45,631 nucleotides of DNA from Thiocapsa sp. GTDB taxonomy: Bacteria; Pseudomonadota; Gammaproteobacteria; Chromatiales; Chromatiaceae. The translations under genes and the position numbers were made by a program. The DNA lies in the NCBI RefSeq assembly GCF_022340925.1, contig NZ_JAJDNA010000072.1, positions 1 to 45,631 on the forward strand, written 5' to 3'. Below the pieces are notes generated by a model that had not been told where the DNA came from, searched no databases, and was given only the letters and a program-made list of their open reading frames with translations. Position 1 is the first letter of the stretch. Every line of letters starts with the position of its first letter. Positions 37,648-45,631 of the stretch are shown here, piece after piece.

Positions 37648-40600
37648 TACAGCAACACCCGCTCGATGCCCCCGTCCTGCACCCGCTCAAGGAATCGCTG
37701 CTGCCAGCCCTCACCAAGCAGCCGCCGGGCCAGCTCAACCACGATATACTCGCTCTTGAGCCCCGTGTCGTCCGCATATCTGGCCAGACCCTGCTGGCAG
37801 GCCGGACAGGCGGTGAGCAGCTTGATCTCACCGCCCGAGACACGCTCCCGCCCGGTGATCGCCCGGATGCCGGCGGTGAGCTCCTCCTGCTTGCGAAACC
37901 GCACCTGATTGGCGATATCGGGACGCGCCGTGCCAAGTGTCCCCGCCTCGCCGCAGCAGCGCTCCGAGAGCACCACCGGCTGGCCGGCCAGACTCGACGC
38001 GACCTTGAGCGGCGCATGGGTCTTCATGGGCGAGTGACAGGGGTCGTGATAGAGATACTGGACGCCTGCGACACCCTGGAGGCTCACGCCCCTCTCCATG
38101 AGCCACTCGTGGACATCAAGCAACCGGCAGCCCGGAAAGATCTGCTCGAACTCGTACTTGAGCAGCTGATCCATGCAGGTCCCGCAGGACACGACAACAG
38201 TGCGGATATCAAGATAATTCAGTGTGTTAGCGACCCGATGGAAGAGGACCCGGTTCTCCATGGTGATCCGGCGACCACGGTCTTCCAGGCCCGCAGCGCG
38301 CTGCGGGTAGCCGCAGCAGAGATAGCCGGGCGGCAGGACCGTCTGCACGCCCTGCGCACAGAGCATCGCCAGGGTCGCGAGCCCGATGTCGGAGAAGAGC
38401 CGCTCGGAGCCGCACCCCGGGAAGTAAAAGACCGCCTCGGCATCCTCTGCCGCGACCCCAGGATCTCGCAGGATGGGCACCTGGGTTCTGTCCTCCAGCC
38501 CGAGGATCTGCCGGAAGGTCCGTTTCGGCAGGTCGACCCGGATGGGGCGGCTGACCAGCTCCAGCACCTGGCTGGCGAGCATCGGCGAGCGGCTCGTGGC
38601 GCCCGGTCGGCTGGCGCGCCTGGCAGTGAGACGCAAGGCTTTGGCCAATCGATGGGCCAGATTAATCCCCGCAAAGCCCCATTCGGCGAGCCCCTTGCGC
38701 AGCAGCCGAATCGCATACGGGTCGGTCACATTCAGGAAGCGCATCGCCGCCCAGGCCCCGAGGCTGAAGCGCTTGTGGCCCCGCTCCACCAAGATTCGCC
38801 GCATGCGCATCGTGACATCGCCGAAGTCGATGTCGACCGGACAGGGATTCAGGCACTTGTGGCAGATGGTGCAGTGATCCGCGACATCGTTCATGGCTTC
38901 GAAGTGATGCAACGAGAGGCCACGCCGGGTCTGCTCCTCGTACAGGAACGCCTCGACGATGAGGCCCGTTCCCAGGATCTTGTTACGGGGCGAGTAGCTG
39001 AGATTGGCCCGCGGCACGTGGGTCATGCACTTGGGTTTACATTTACCGCAGCGCAGACAGTGCTTCACGTCGTCGTTGAGGGCGCCGAGCTCGGTCTCCT
39101 CGAGGATGATCGCCTCCTGCTGCACGAGGCGCAGGGAGGGCGTGTAGGCGCCCTCCAGCCCGGATCCAGGCATCAGCTTGCCCGGATTGAATCGGGCATG
39201 CGGATCGACCTGCTCCTTGTACGCGACAAAGGCGGCGAGCTTCTCGGGCTCCAGGTATTGAAGCTTGGTGATCCCGATGCCGTGCTCGCCCGAGATGACG
39301 CCGCCGAGCCCAGTCGCGAGCGCCATGATCCGCGCGACCAGGCGATCGGCCTCCTGAAGCATCGCATAGTCCGAGGAGTGCACCGGGATGTTGGTGTGCA
39401 CGTTCCCGTCGCCCGCGTGCATGTGCAGGGCGACGAAGAGGCGCGAGTCCCGGACCCGGCGATGGATCTCCGTGAGTCGCGCACGCACGCGGGCCAAGTC
39501 ATGGCCGGCGAAGATCTCGTCCAGTCGCGCCGCAACCTCCTTGCGATAGCACTGGCGCAGGTCCCGGCGGAGCATCATGGCAAGCAGGCTGTCGTCTGCG
39601 CGAAGCAGTGCCTTCTCTTGCTCGCGCAGCAGATCGAGGTGACCCGCGGCGGGCTCGTCCAGGGACGCCAGGATCCGTTGCCAGCGCTGGCGGGCGGCCT
39701 GCACCGCCTCGCGCGCGACCTCACGCTTCGCGCTGAGGATGGCGGCGGCTTCGGCCGAGTCCGCGTAATCGCCCTCTGACCGCGCCTCCGACAGGTCTCC
39801 GGCCAAATAGGTGAGCACGGCCTCCATGACCGCATCCTTGTTGCGGATGGACTGCTCGATGTTGAGCCGCTCGATGCCGCGGCTGTAGTCACCCAGGCGC
39901 TCCAGCGGGATAACCACATCCTCATTGATCTTGAAGGCATTGGTGTGGCGCGAGATCGCCGCGGTGCGGGCGCGGTCGAGCCAGAAACGCCTGCGCGCCT
40001 CAGGGCTGGCGGCAATGAATCCCTCCCCGTCCCGCGCCTTGCTGAGAGTGACCACCTGCTCGGCCGCTGACTCGACCGCAGCCTCGTCGTCGCCGACCAG
40101 GTCGGCGATCAGCACCATCTTGGGCAGCTCTCGCCGGGCCGCCTTGGTGGTGTAGTCCACGGCGCGGACATAACGCTCGTCCAAGTGCTCGAGGCCGGCC
40201 ATCTGCACGCCCGGCAGCGCCTCGAGAGCGGCCTTGATCTCGACGATGGCCGGCACCGCGACGTCGAGGTCGGTGCCGAAAAACTCCAGGCAGAGGGTGC
40301 GCACATGGTCCGGCATCCGATGCAGCACAAAACGCGCAGAGGTGATGATCCCGTCACACCCTTCCTTCTGGACCCCCGGCAAACCGGACAGGAACTTGTC
40401 CGTCACATCCTTGCCCAGACCTGCCTTACGCAGGGACCCACCCGGCATCTCGAGAAGCTCGGGCTCGCCTTTGGGCGTGACCCCGTCAGGCTGAAACCGC
40501 CAAATGCGGAACCGCACCCAAGGTTGATCATGGATCTTGCCAAGGTTGTGATCCAGGCGCTCGACCTCGAGCCAATCCGCATCCGGGGTGACCATCCGCC

Positions 40601-41504
40601 AGGAGGCCAGATTGTCGAGGGCCGTGCCCCAGAGCACCGCCTTTTTGCCGCCCGCGTTCATGGCGACATTGCCGCCGATGCACGAGGCGTCCTGCGAGGT
40701 CGGGTCCACCGCGAAGGCGAGGCCGTGGCCGTCCGCGAGATCAGAGACCCGCCGGGTCACCACGCCGGCGCCGCAGCGAACAGTCGGCACCGTCCCTGCC
40801 ACGCCGGGCAGGGCGATGTGCTCGACGGCCGAGAGATTCTCGAGCTTCTCGGTGTTGATGATCGCGGTCATCGCCCGCAGCGGCACCGCTGAGCCGGTGT
40901 AGCCGGTCCCACCGCCGCGCGGGATCAAGGCCAGACCGCAGTCGATACAGGCGCGAACGATGGGGGCAACCTCGGCCTCGGTGTCCGGCGAGATCACGAC
41001 AAAAGGCATCTCCACGCGCCAGTCGGTCGCATCGGTGGCATGCGCGACCCGCGCCAGCCCGCCGAAGTCCAGGTTGTCCCTGCGCGTGATCCCGGCAAGC
41101 GCCCTTCTGAGACGCGCACGCTGTGCCGTCTCGTGCTCGAACCAAGACCCGAAGCGCTGCACCGCCGCACGCGCCGCTTCCAATAGCTCAGCGGCTTGCC
41201 GGTTGTTGTTCAGACGCCGCTCGAACTGATCGAGGCGATGCGCCAGCGCCTGCAGCAGCAGGCGGCGACGCTCGGGGTTCTCAAGGAGGTCGTCCTGCAG
41301 GTAAGGGTTGCGGGTGACGACCCACATGTCTCCCAGCACCTCGAAGAGCATGCGCGCCGAGCGCCCGGTCCGGCGGCTCCCGCGCAACACCTCGATCAGA
41401 TGCCACATGGGCTCGCCGAGGAAGCGGATGACGATCTCCCGGTCGGAGAAGGAGGTGTAGTTGTATGGGATCTCGCGGATCCGTGCCTGGGCTTCCGAGG
41501 TCAT
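37647..41504 (-). CDS. giant FAD-linked oxidase / Fe-S / CCG-domain fusion (DUF3683-type dehydrogenase)
   Basis: A 1285-residue fusion. It begins with a DUF3683-like domain ([20 protein letters not shown], residues about 10-29; [20 protein letters not shown]). Next is a PCMH-type FAD domain ([34 protein letters not shown]) and FAD-oxidase C domain ([23 protein letters not shown]). Two [4Fe-4S] clusters follow ([23 protein letters not shown]). The C-terminal heterodisulfide-reductase-like CCG half has [26 protein letters not shown] and RCCGEAG. Such proteins oxidise 2-hydroxy acids such as D-lactate or glycolate and pass electrons to quinone or another carrier; the substrate is unknown. ATG 41504 is chosen over the open frame to 41573 because homologues begin just before REIPYNY. 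Confidence 0.93.
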   Translation of the reverse strand: MTSEAQARIREIPYNYTSFSDREIVIRFLGEPMWHLIEVLRGSRRTGRSARMLFEVLGDMWVVTRNPYLQDDLLENPERRRLLLQALAHRLDQFERRLNNNRQAAELLEAARAAVQRFGSWFEHETAQRARLRRALAGITRRDNLDFGGLARVAHATDATDWRVEMPFVVISPDTEAEVAPIVRACIDCGLALIPRGGGTGYTGSAVPLRAMTAIINTEKLENLSAVEHIALPGVAGTVPTVRCGAGVVTRRVSDLADGHGLAFAVDPTSQDASCIGGNVAMNAGGKKAVLWGTALDNLASWRMVTPDADWLEVERLDHNLGKIHDQPWVRFRIWRFQPDGVTPKGEPELLEMPGGSLRKAGLGKDVTDKFLSGLPGVQKEGCDGIITSARFVLHRMPDHVRTLCLEFFGTDLDVAVPAIVEIKAALEALPGVQMAGLEHLDERYVRAVDYTTKAARRELPKMVLIADLVGDDEAAVESAAEQVVTLSKARDGEGFIAASPEARRRFWLDRARTAAISRHTNAFKINEDVVIPLERLGDYSRGIERLNIEQSIRNKDAVMEAVLTYLAGDLSEARSEGDYADSAEAAAILSAKREVAREAVQAARQRWQRILASLDEPAAGHLDLLREQEKALLRADDSLLAMMLRRDLRQCYRKEVAARLDEIFAGHDLARVRARLTEIHRRVRDSRLFVALHMHAGDGNVHTNIPVHSSDYAMLQEADRLVARIMALATGLGGVISGEHGIGITKLQYLEPEKLAAFVAYKEQVDPHARFNPGKLMPGSGLEGAYTPSLRLVQQEAIILEETELGALNDDVKHCLRCGKCKPKCMTHVPRANLSYSPRNKILGTGLIVEAFLYEEQTRRGLSLHHFEAMNDVADHCTICHKCLNPCPVDIDFGDVTMRMRRILVERGHKRFSLGAWAAMRFLNVTDPYAIRLLRKGLAEWGFAGINLAHRLAKALRLTARRASRPGATSRSPMLASQVLELVSRPIRVDLPKRTFRQILGLEDRTQVPILRDPGVAAEDAEAVFYFPGCGSERLFSDIGLATLAMLCAQGVQTVLPPGYLCCGYPQRAAGLEDRGRRITMENRVLFHRVANTLNYLDIRTVVVSCGTCMDQLLKYEFEQIFPGCRLLDVHEWLMERGVSLQGVAGVQYLYHDPCHSPMKTHAPLKVASSLAGQPVVLSERCCGEAGTLGTARPDIANQVRFRKQEELTAGIRAITGRERVSGGEIKLLTACPACQQGLARYADDTGLKSEYIVVELARRLLGEGWQQRFLERVQDGGIERVLL

Positions 41505-41668
41505 GTGAGACTGGACATTGGGAATTCTCGCATCGCACAAAATGGTAACGCAAAGGCATGCGGCGATGACCATGAGAACTCAGTGGCTCAGGGAGGCAGT
41601 CCCGAGCACTGCAATCCCGCGGATGCGCTAAGCTTTCATTCAATCGTTACCGAACCGCTTCGCACTCC
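41505..41668. promoter_or_regulatory. divergent region between dehydrogenase and Uma2 genes
   Basis: These 164 bp must contain the leftward promoter of the dehydrogenase-cupin pair and the rightward promoter of the Uma2 gene. AT-richer DNA near 41535-41560 and 41625-41650 is the likely place. I cannot name a definite -35/-10 pair or an operator. Confidence 0.35.
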
Positions 41669-42229
41669 ATGGGCCTGCCGCAACCGACGACCCGCTTCAG
41701 CGCCGAGGACTATCTGGCTTGGGAGCTCGAGCAGCCTAGCAGGCACGAGTTCTTTCATGGGGAGGTCTTCGCCATGGTGGGTGCCTCGCGACGTCATGTC
41801 ACCGTCGCGGTGAACCTCGTGTCGGCGCTCGACCAGGCGCTCGAAGACACCCCATGTCGGGCTTACATGTCGGATATGCAGCTGCAGGCGCGCCCGGACG
41901 AGGCCTATTTTTACCCGGACGTCTTGGTCACCTGTGATCCGGATGACCATCGCGCAGAACGGCTCGTGCGCGCGCCGATCCTCGTGATCGAGGTGATCTC
42001 TCCATCCACGGCAAGTTTCGACCGCGGCGAAAAATTCGCCGCCTATCGCCGTATCCGCTCGCTCCGCGAGTTTGTCCTCGTCGATCCGGAGCGGAGATCG
42101 ATCGAGCTGTTCCGGCGTGCCGACGACGACGTCTGGGAGCTGCGCGACATCGCCCCGGATCAGCCCCTCGAGCTGACGAGCCTTGACGTTGAGATCCCCG
42201 TGGGGCGGATCTTCAGGAATCTCGATTGA
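41669..42229 (+). CDS. Uma2-type (DUF820) putative endonuclease-fold protein
   Basis: The 186-residue protein fits the Uma2/DUF820 family, a PD-(D/E)XK nuclease-like fold common in cyanobacteria and purple bacteria. Signatures are FSAEDYLAWE and RHEFFHGEVFAMVGAS near the N-terminus, FYPDVLVTCDP (about 90-100, the Asp of the catalytic site), IEVISPSTASFDRGEKF (the E-x-x and Lys positions) and [15 protein letters not shown]. The catalytic-type D-ExV-K residues look intact. The biological role of the family is poorly known. It is a single gene, 164 bp divergent from the dehydrogenase gene and 56 bp before yhcC. Confidence 0.88.
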   Translation: MGLPQPTTRFSAEDYLAWELEQPSRHEFFHGEVFAMVGASRRHVTVAVNLVSALDQALEDTPCRAYMSDMQLQARPDEAYFYPDVLVTCDPDDHRAERLVRAPILVIEVISPSTASFDRGEKFAAYRRIRSLREFVLVDPERRSIELFRRADDDVWELRDIAPDQPLELTSLDVEIPVGRIFRNLD

Positions 42230-42236
42230 CCTTCCA

Positions 42237-42250
42237 TTGACTTGGGTCAA
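42237..42250 (+). promoter_or_regulatory. FNR/CRP-type palindrome upstream of yhcC-ubiU-ubiV
   Basis: TTGAC-TTGG-GTCAA is a perfect 14-bp palindrome matching the FNR/Anr form TTGAT-N4-ATCAA in 8 of 10 half-site bases. A TAGGTT hexamer at 42273-42278 is 32 bp from the palindrome centre to its own centre, exactly the class II (-41.5) spacing. That predicts a start of transcription at about 42285, next to the yhcC ATG at 42286. Confidence 0.75.
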
Positions 42251-42285
42251 ACGGCAGTCTGGCGATCGCGGTTAGGTTTGCTCGG

Positions 42286-43260
42286 ATGCCCGCTCCCACG
42301 ACCCAGCACCGCGTCCTCAGCGACCGCGTCAACACCTTCGGCCAGTACCTGCTCGATCGCTACGGGCAGCGGGTACACAAGCTTGCCCTCCACGCAGGAT
42401 TTACCTGCCCCAACCGCGACGGGCGCAAGGGCGTCGGTGGCTGTACCTTCTGCAACAACGTCTCCTTCAGCCCGAATGCGAAAGAGCCCGCGCCGATCGC
42501 GGTCCAGCTCGACGCCGGACGCGCGGTCCTCGCCCGCCGCACCGGGGCACGCCGGTTCATGGCCTATTTCCAGGCCTACACCAACACCTACGACACGATC
42601 GACGCCCTGCGCCAGCGCTACGACGCCGCGCTCGTCCACCCGGACGTGATCGGGCTGTCGGTCGGGACCCGCCCGGACTGCGTGCCGGAGGCCGTGCTGG
42701 ACCTGCTCGCCCGCTATCGCGCCCGCGGCAGGGAGATCTGGCTCGAGCTGGGCCTGCAGTCGGCGGACGATCGCACCCTCGAGCGCGTGAATCGCGGGCA
42801 CGGGTTCGACGACTTCCGCACCGCGGTCACCGCCGCCCGCCGCCGCGGAATACCCGTATGCGCCCACCTCATTGTGGGCCTGCCGGGCGAGGGACGCACC
42901 GCTGCCCTGCGGAGCCTGGAGCGCGTGCTCGAGCTTGGTGTCGAAGGGCTCAAGGTCCATCCGCTTCATGTGGTGCGCCACACCCGCCTCGCGCTCGACT
43001 GGCGCGCCGGCGACTATGTTCCGCTCAGCCTGGATAAGTACGTCTCCATCTGCGCCGATCTCGTGGAGCGCACGCCGCGCGAGGTGACCTATCATCGCCT
43101 CACCGGCACCGCCGCACGCGAGATTCTGCTCGCACCCGACTGGTGCAGCCGCAAGTGGGCGGTCCTGAATGCCATTGAGGCCGAGCTCTATCGCCGCGGC
43201 TCGCGTCAAGGCGATCGCGCCGCACCGCCCGCCGCTCCCAAGCTCGCAAGCACGGCCTGA
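42286..43260 (+). CDS. yhcC: TIGR01212-family radical SAM protein YhcC
   Basis: A 324-residue radical SAM protein of unknown reaction, orthologous in pattern to E. coli YhcC. The N-terminal VNTFGQYLLDRYGQRVHKL leads to the cluster region GFTCPNRDGRKGVGGCTFCNN. There the Cys are spaced C-x10-12-C-x2-C, wider than the usual CxxxCxxC, as in this subfamily. Later motifs are YFQAYTNTYD, GLSVGTRPDCVP, WLELGLQSADD and AHLIVGLPGEG. The final 20 residues are an Ala/Pro tail. It heads the rightward group yhcC-ubiU-ubiV (18 bp before ubiU), downstream of an FNR-type site. This suggests it operates under low oxygen along with UbiU/V. Confidence 0.93.
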   Translation: MPAPTTQHRVLSDRVNTFGQYLLDRYGQRVHKLALHAGFTCPNRDGRKGVGGCTFCNNVSFSPNAKEPAPIAVQLDAGRAVLARRTGARRFMAYFQAYTNTYDTIDALRQRYDAALVHPDVIGLSVGTRPDCVPEAVLDLLARYRARGREIWLELGLQSADDRTLERVNRGHGFDDFRTAVTAARRRGIPVCAHLIVGLPGEGRTAALRSLERVLELGVEGLKVHPLHVVRHTRLALDWRAGDYVPLSLDKYVSICADLVERTPREVTYHRLTGTAAREILLAPDWCSRKWAVLNAIEAELYRRGSRQGDRAAPPAAPKLASTA

Positions 43261-43278
43261 CCCCGGAGGAAAACCCGT

Positions 43279-44274
43279 ATGGAGCTCGTCTGTCCCGCCG
43301 GCAACCTGCCGTCGCTCAAGGCCGCCGTCGACAATGGCGCTGACGCGGTTTATCTCGGTTTCCGCGATGACACCAATGCACGCCACTTCGCCGGACTGAA
43401 CTTCGGTGACAAACAGATCCGTGACGGACTGAGATACGCGCACGACCGCAAGGTCAAGGTCTTCGTGGCCGTCAATACATACGCCCAGCCGAGTGGCTGG
43501 GAGCGCTGGAGGGCGGCGGTCGACCGCGCTGCTGAGCTCGCGGTGGATGCGCTGATCCTGGCCGATATGGGCGTGCTCGACTATGCGGCCGAGCGACACC
43601 CCAGCCTCAACCTGCATCTGTCGGTGCAGGGCTCGGCGACCAATCCCGCCGCGATCGGCTTCATGCAACGCCATTTCGGGATTCGCCGGGTCGTCGTCCC
43701 GCGCGTCCTCTCCCTTCCCCAGGTCGCGCACCTGATCGAGAACGTGGCGGTCCCGGTCGAGATCTTCGGCTTCGGCAGCCTCTGCGTCATGGTCGAAGGA
43801 CGCTGTCTGCTGTCGTCTTACGCCAGCGGTCAATCACCCAACACCTACGGCGCCTGCTCGCCGGCCGCCCATGTGGAATGGCGCGATACCCCCCAGGGTC
43901 AGGAAACCCGACTCGGCGGCGTCCTCATCGAGCGTCGAGGACACGGCGAGCCCGCGGGCTATCCGACACTCTGCAAGGGCCGATACGCGGTCAACGGCGA
44001 GATTCGCCATGCCATCGAGGCGCCCACGAGCCTGAACACGCTCGACATCCTGCCGGACATCCTCGCCGCCGGGGTGAGCGCCATCAAGCTCGAGGGTCGC
44101 CAGCGCAGCACGCGCTACGTCGCGCAGGTCACCCGTGTCTGGCGCGAAGCCATCGATGCCTGCCAGCGCCATCCCGGGGCGTTTCGGCCGCAGGCATCCT
44201 GGCACCAGACCCTCGCCCAGGTTTCGGAGGGCGCACAGACCACCTTGGGTCCCTATCATCGGCCATGGCATTGA
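43279..44274 (+). CDS. ubiU: O2-independent ubiquinone hydroxylation protein UbiU (U32 family)
   Basis: UbiU forms a complex with UbiV that hydroxylates ubiquinone precursors without oxygen, using [4Fe-4S] clusters. The 331-residue protein starts MELVCPAGNLPSLKAAVDNGADAVYLG and has the U32 region FGFGSLCVMVEGRC. Its cluster Cys are at 169, 176, 193 and 232, identical numbering to the E. coli protein. A GGAGGA ribosome site gives a firm start. It is 18 bp after yhcC and 151 bp before ubiV, in the same direction. Confidence 0.96.
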   Translation: MELVCPAGNLPSLKAAVDNGADAVYLGFRDDTNARHFAGLNFGDKQIRDGLRYAHDRKVKVFVAVNTYAQPSGWERWRAAVDRAAELAVDALILADMGVLDYAAERHPSLNLHLSVQGSATNPAAIGFMQRHFGIRRVVVPRVLSLPQVAHLIENVAVPVEIFGFGSLCVMVEGRCLLSSYASGQSPNTYGACSPAAHVEWRDTPQGQETRLGGVLIERRGHGEPAGYPTLCKGRYAVNGEIRHAIEAPTSLNTLDILPDILAAGVSAIKLEGRQRSTRYVAQVTRVWREAIDACQRHPGAFRPQASWHQTLAQVSEGAQTTLGPYHRPWH

Positions 44275-44425
44275 ACAGCGTCGCGTGCCGCCGACGCGAT
44301 TGACGTCTCGGCCCGGCTTCGCGAGCATCTTCGGCTGCCCCGGCGGATGCAGCTCAACGTTGATCTTATGTTTCATGAGTTGAATCGCCGCGACACGATC
44401 GAGCCACCCACCTGTCCGGACGACG
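44275..44425. other. ubiU-ubiV intergenic region
   Basis: This 151-bp gap is long for genes that act as a complex. It contains only one FNR-like half site (TTGAT, about 44361) with no partner at the right spacing. No terminator is visible, so read-through from ubiU is likely. Confidence 0.4.
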
Positions 44426-45361
44426 ATGACAATCGATCCAATGCAGACATCACCCCTCCCCCGTCTCGCGCTCGGCCCCCTGCTCTATCACTGGCCACGC
44501 GAGCGGGTCCTCGATTTCTATGCCGAGATGATCGAGACGCCGGTCGACGTCATCTATCTCGGGGAAACCATCTGCTCCAAGCGGCGTCTCCTCCGCCCGG
44601 AGGATTACTGGGAGCTGGGCGAGCGGGTCATCGCGGCCGGCAAGCAGGCGGTCATCTCGACGCTGGCGCTGATCGAGTCGGACGGCGAGCTCAAGACCCT
44701 GCGGCGGATCTGTTCCGAGGAGCGCTTTCTCATCGAGGCCAATGACCTGGCCGCACTCGAGTTTCTCGAAGGACGCCCCTTCGTCGCCGGCCCCTCGATC
44801 AATCTCTACAACCAGCGCACACTCGCCTTTTTAGCCGCACGTGGTCTCAAGCGCTGGGTCCTGCCGGTCGAGCTCGGCCGGCAGACCGCCGCCGACCTGC
44901 TGGCCGTGCGCGCTGACGGGGTCGAATGCGAGCTGTTCGCCTTCGGGCGCCTTCCGCTCGCCTACTCGGCCCGGTGCTTCACCGCCTACAACCGCAATCT
45001 GGCCAAGGATGACTGCCAGTTCTGCTGCCTCGACTATCCGGATGGCCTGCTGGTCGCAACCCAGGACGGCGAGCCCTTCCTGGCACTCAACGGGATTCAG
45101 ACCCAATCGGCCGGGACCCATAACCTCCTGCCCATGCTCGACGACCTCACCCGGCTCGGCGTCGACCTCCTGCGCATCAGCCCGCAGTCTGAAGGCACCG
45201 GGGACGTGATCGAGGTCTTCAGCGCCTGCCTCGCGGGCAGGATGGACCGGACGGCCGGACTGTCCAGACTGCGCGACCTGGCGCCTTCAGGCCTCTGCGA
45301 CGGCTATTGGACGGGTCACGCCGGCATTGCCCACACGCACCTCGGCGAAAGGGTCCGATAG
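44426..45361 (+). CDS. ubiV: O2-independent ubiquinone hydroxylation protein UbiV (U32 family)
   Basis: UbiV is the partner of UbiU, also carrying a [4Fe-4S] cluster. The 311-residue protein shows LALGPLLYHWPRERVLDFY, DVIYLGETICSKRR (cluster Cys50), LPLAYSARCFTA (Cys184) and DDCQFCC (Cys197 and following), matching the C-x12-C-x2-CC spacing of the family, and FLALNGIQTQSAGTHNL. ATG 44426 lacks a strong ribosome site; ATG 44441 would remove five residues and is equally plausible. It converges on ubiT with 74 bp between. Confidence 0.95.
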   Translation: MTIDPMQTSPLPRLALGPLLYHWPRERVLDFYAEMIETPVDVIYLGETICSKRRLLRPEDYWELGERVIAAGKQAVISTLALIESDGELKTLRRICSEERFLIEANDLAALEFLEGRPFVAGPSINLYNQRTLAFLAARGLKRWVLPVELGRQTAADLLAVRADGVECELFAFGRLPLAYSARCFTAYNRNLAKDDCQFCCLDYPDGLLVATQDGEPFLALNGIQTQSAGTHNLLPMLDDLTRLGVDLLRISPQSEGTGDVIEVFSACLAGRMDRTAGLSRLRDLAPSGLCDGYWTGHAGIAHTHLGERVR

Positions 45362-45435
45362 GGACCGGGGACGACATCGACCTCGGCACCCGTTCCACGA
45401 CTGTGATCACGGAGCCCCCTTCTCCCGTCCGGCGG

Positions 45436-45631
45436 TCAATCTCGCGAAAAGCCCAGGCCGGCGATGCGGTCCAAAGCCCGGGTCAGCGGCGCCCACCGCG
45501 CTGGAGGCTCGAAGGCATCGAGGAAGTTCTTCAAATAGAGCCCCACCTCCGTGTCGCCGGACATGCGCAGCCGCCGCTGGAAGAACAGGGTGTCGGCATC
45601 TTCTCGGCGTGCCGCGAGGAGCATGAACTCG
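45436..45631 (-). CDS. ubiT: anaerobic ubiquinone biosynthesis accessory factor UbiT, 3' end only
   Basis: The last 64 or so codons of a leftward gene whose 5' part lies beyond the window. The visible sequence, LLAARREDADTLFFQRRL then GDTEVGLYLKNFLDAFE, matches the SCP2-domain C-terminus of UbiT (E. coli YhbT). UbiT is a lipid-binding accessory factor acting with UbiU and UbiV in O2-independent ubiquinone synthesis. It is convergent to ubiV, so all three anaerobic genes are neighbours. Confidence 0.9.
   Translation of the reverse strand, partial: EFMLLAARREDADTLFFQRRLRMSGDTEVGLYLKNFLDAFEPPARWAPLTRALDRIAGLGFSRD

Noticed and set aside
38016..39779. 587-codon open frame on the + strand
   Set aside because: Antisense to the well-supported dehydrogenase; low-complexity composition.
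42247..43833. 528-codon open frame on the - strand
   Set aside because: It is antisense to the clearly recognised yhcC and ubiU genes and has no family signature.
44361..44365. FNR-like TTGAT upstream of ubiV
   Set aside because: Only one half site; no matching half at 4-bp spacing.

Overview
The window is high-GC DNA from a gammaproteobacterium, most probably a purple sulfur bacterium of the Chromatiaceae. The evidence is an fccA-fccB flavocytochrome c sulfide dehydrogenase pair, both O2-independent ubiquinone genes (ubiU, ubiV) with ubiT, a complete EF-P beta-lysylation set, and gammaproteobacterial-type neighbourhoods (ubiG and a yciK-like gene; glyA-nrdR-ribD). The genus is inferred, not shown. 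No tRNA, rRNA, CRISPR array, transposase or phage gene was seen. Nearly all the DNA reads as chromosomal core and lineage-specific metabolism.

Layout, left to right. (1) 1-4373, leftward: glyA-nrdR-ribD-ribE-ribB (ribB runs off the left edge), with tight junctions. (2) 4637-7859, rightward: ubiG, a squalene/phytoene-synthase-like gene, a YciK-like SDR with an altered active site, and an exported protein of unknown function. (3) 7933-10617: epmA and efp leftward, epmB divergent. (4) 10850-12937: a FimX-like REC-PAS-GGDEF-EAL protein with every catalytic motif degraded. (5) 12991-17206, leftward: two exported unknowns, an orphan ParA-like ATPase, a single-pass membrane protein with a Met-rich outer domain, and a cN-I-type 5'-nucleotidase. 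(6) 17350-22467, leftward: RND adaptor and pump; the pump carries a calcium-loop-like insert and a long basic Ala/Pro/Lys tail. (7) 23008-25671, rightward: an EHD/dynamin-like GTPase and nadA. (8) 25826-29626, rightward: NapC-like tetraheme cytochrome, exported ankyrin protein, fccA, fccB, two hairpins and a strong terminator. (9) 29681-35642: Cache/PDC sensor protein, a possible small membrane protein, clpB behind a heat-shock-type promoter, oxyR divergent, and a small CxxC protein. (10) 35793-37254: tail-anchored unknown plus DUF389 membrane protein. (11) 37318-41504, leftward: a 1285-residue FAD/Fe-S dehydrogenase overlapping a cupin. (12) 41669-45631: Uma2-type protein, yhcC, ubiU, ubiV behind an FNR-type palindrome, and the 3' end of ubiT convergent.

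How the genes fit together. FccAB oxidises sulfide in the periplasm. The tetraheme cytochrome and periplasmic ankyrin protein upstream may connect it to the membrane or assist its assembly. UbiG with UbiU/V/T points to quinone synthesis with and without oxygen, and the FNR-type site suggests anaerobic control of the latter. ClpB and OxyR form a divergent stress pair. The least explained parts are the ParA/Met-rich module, the RND pump's extra domains and the EHD-like GTPase.
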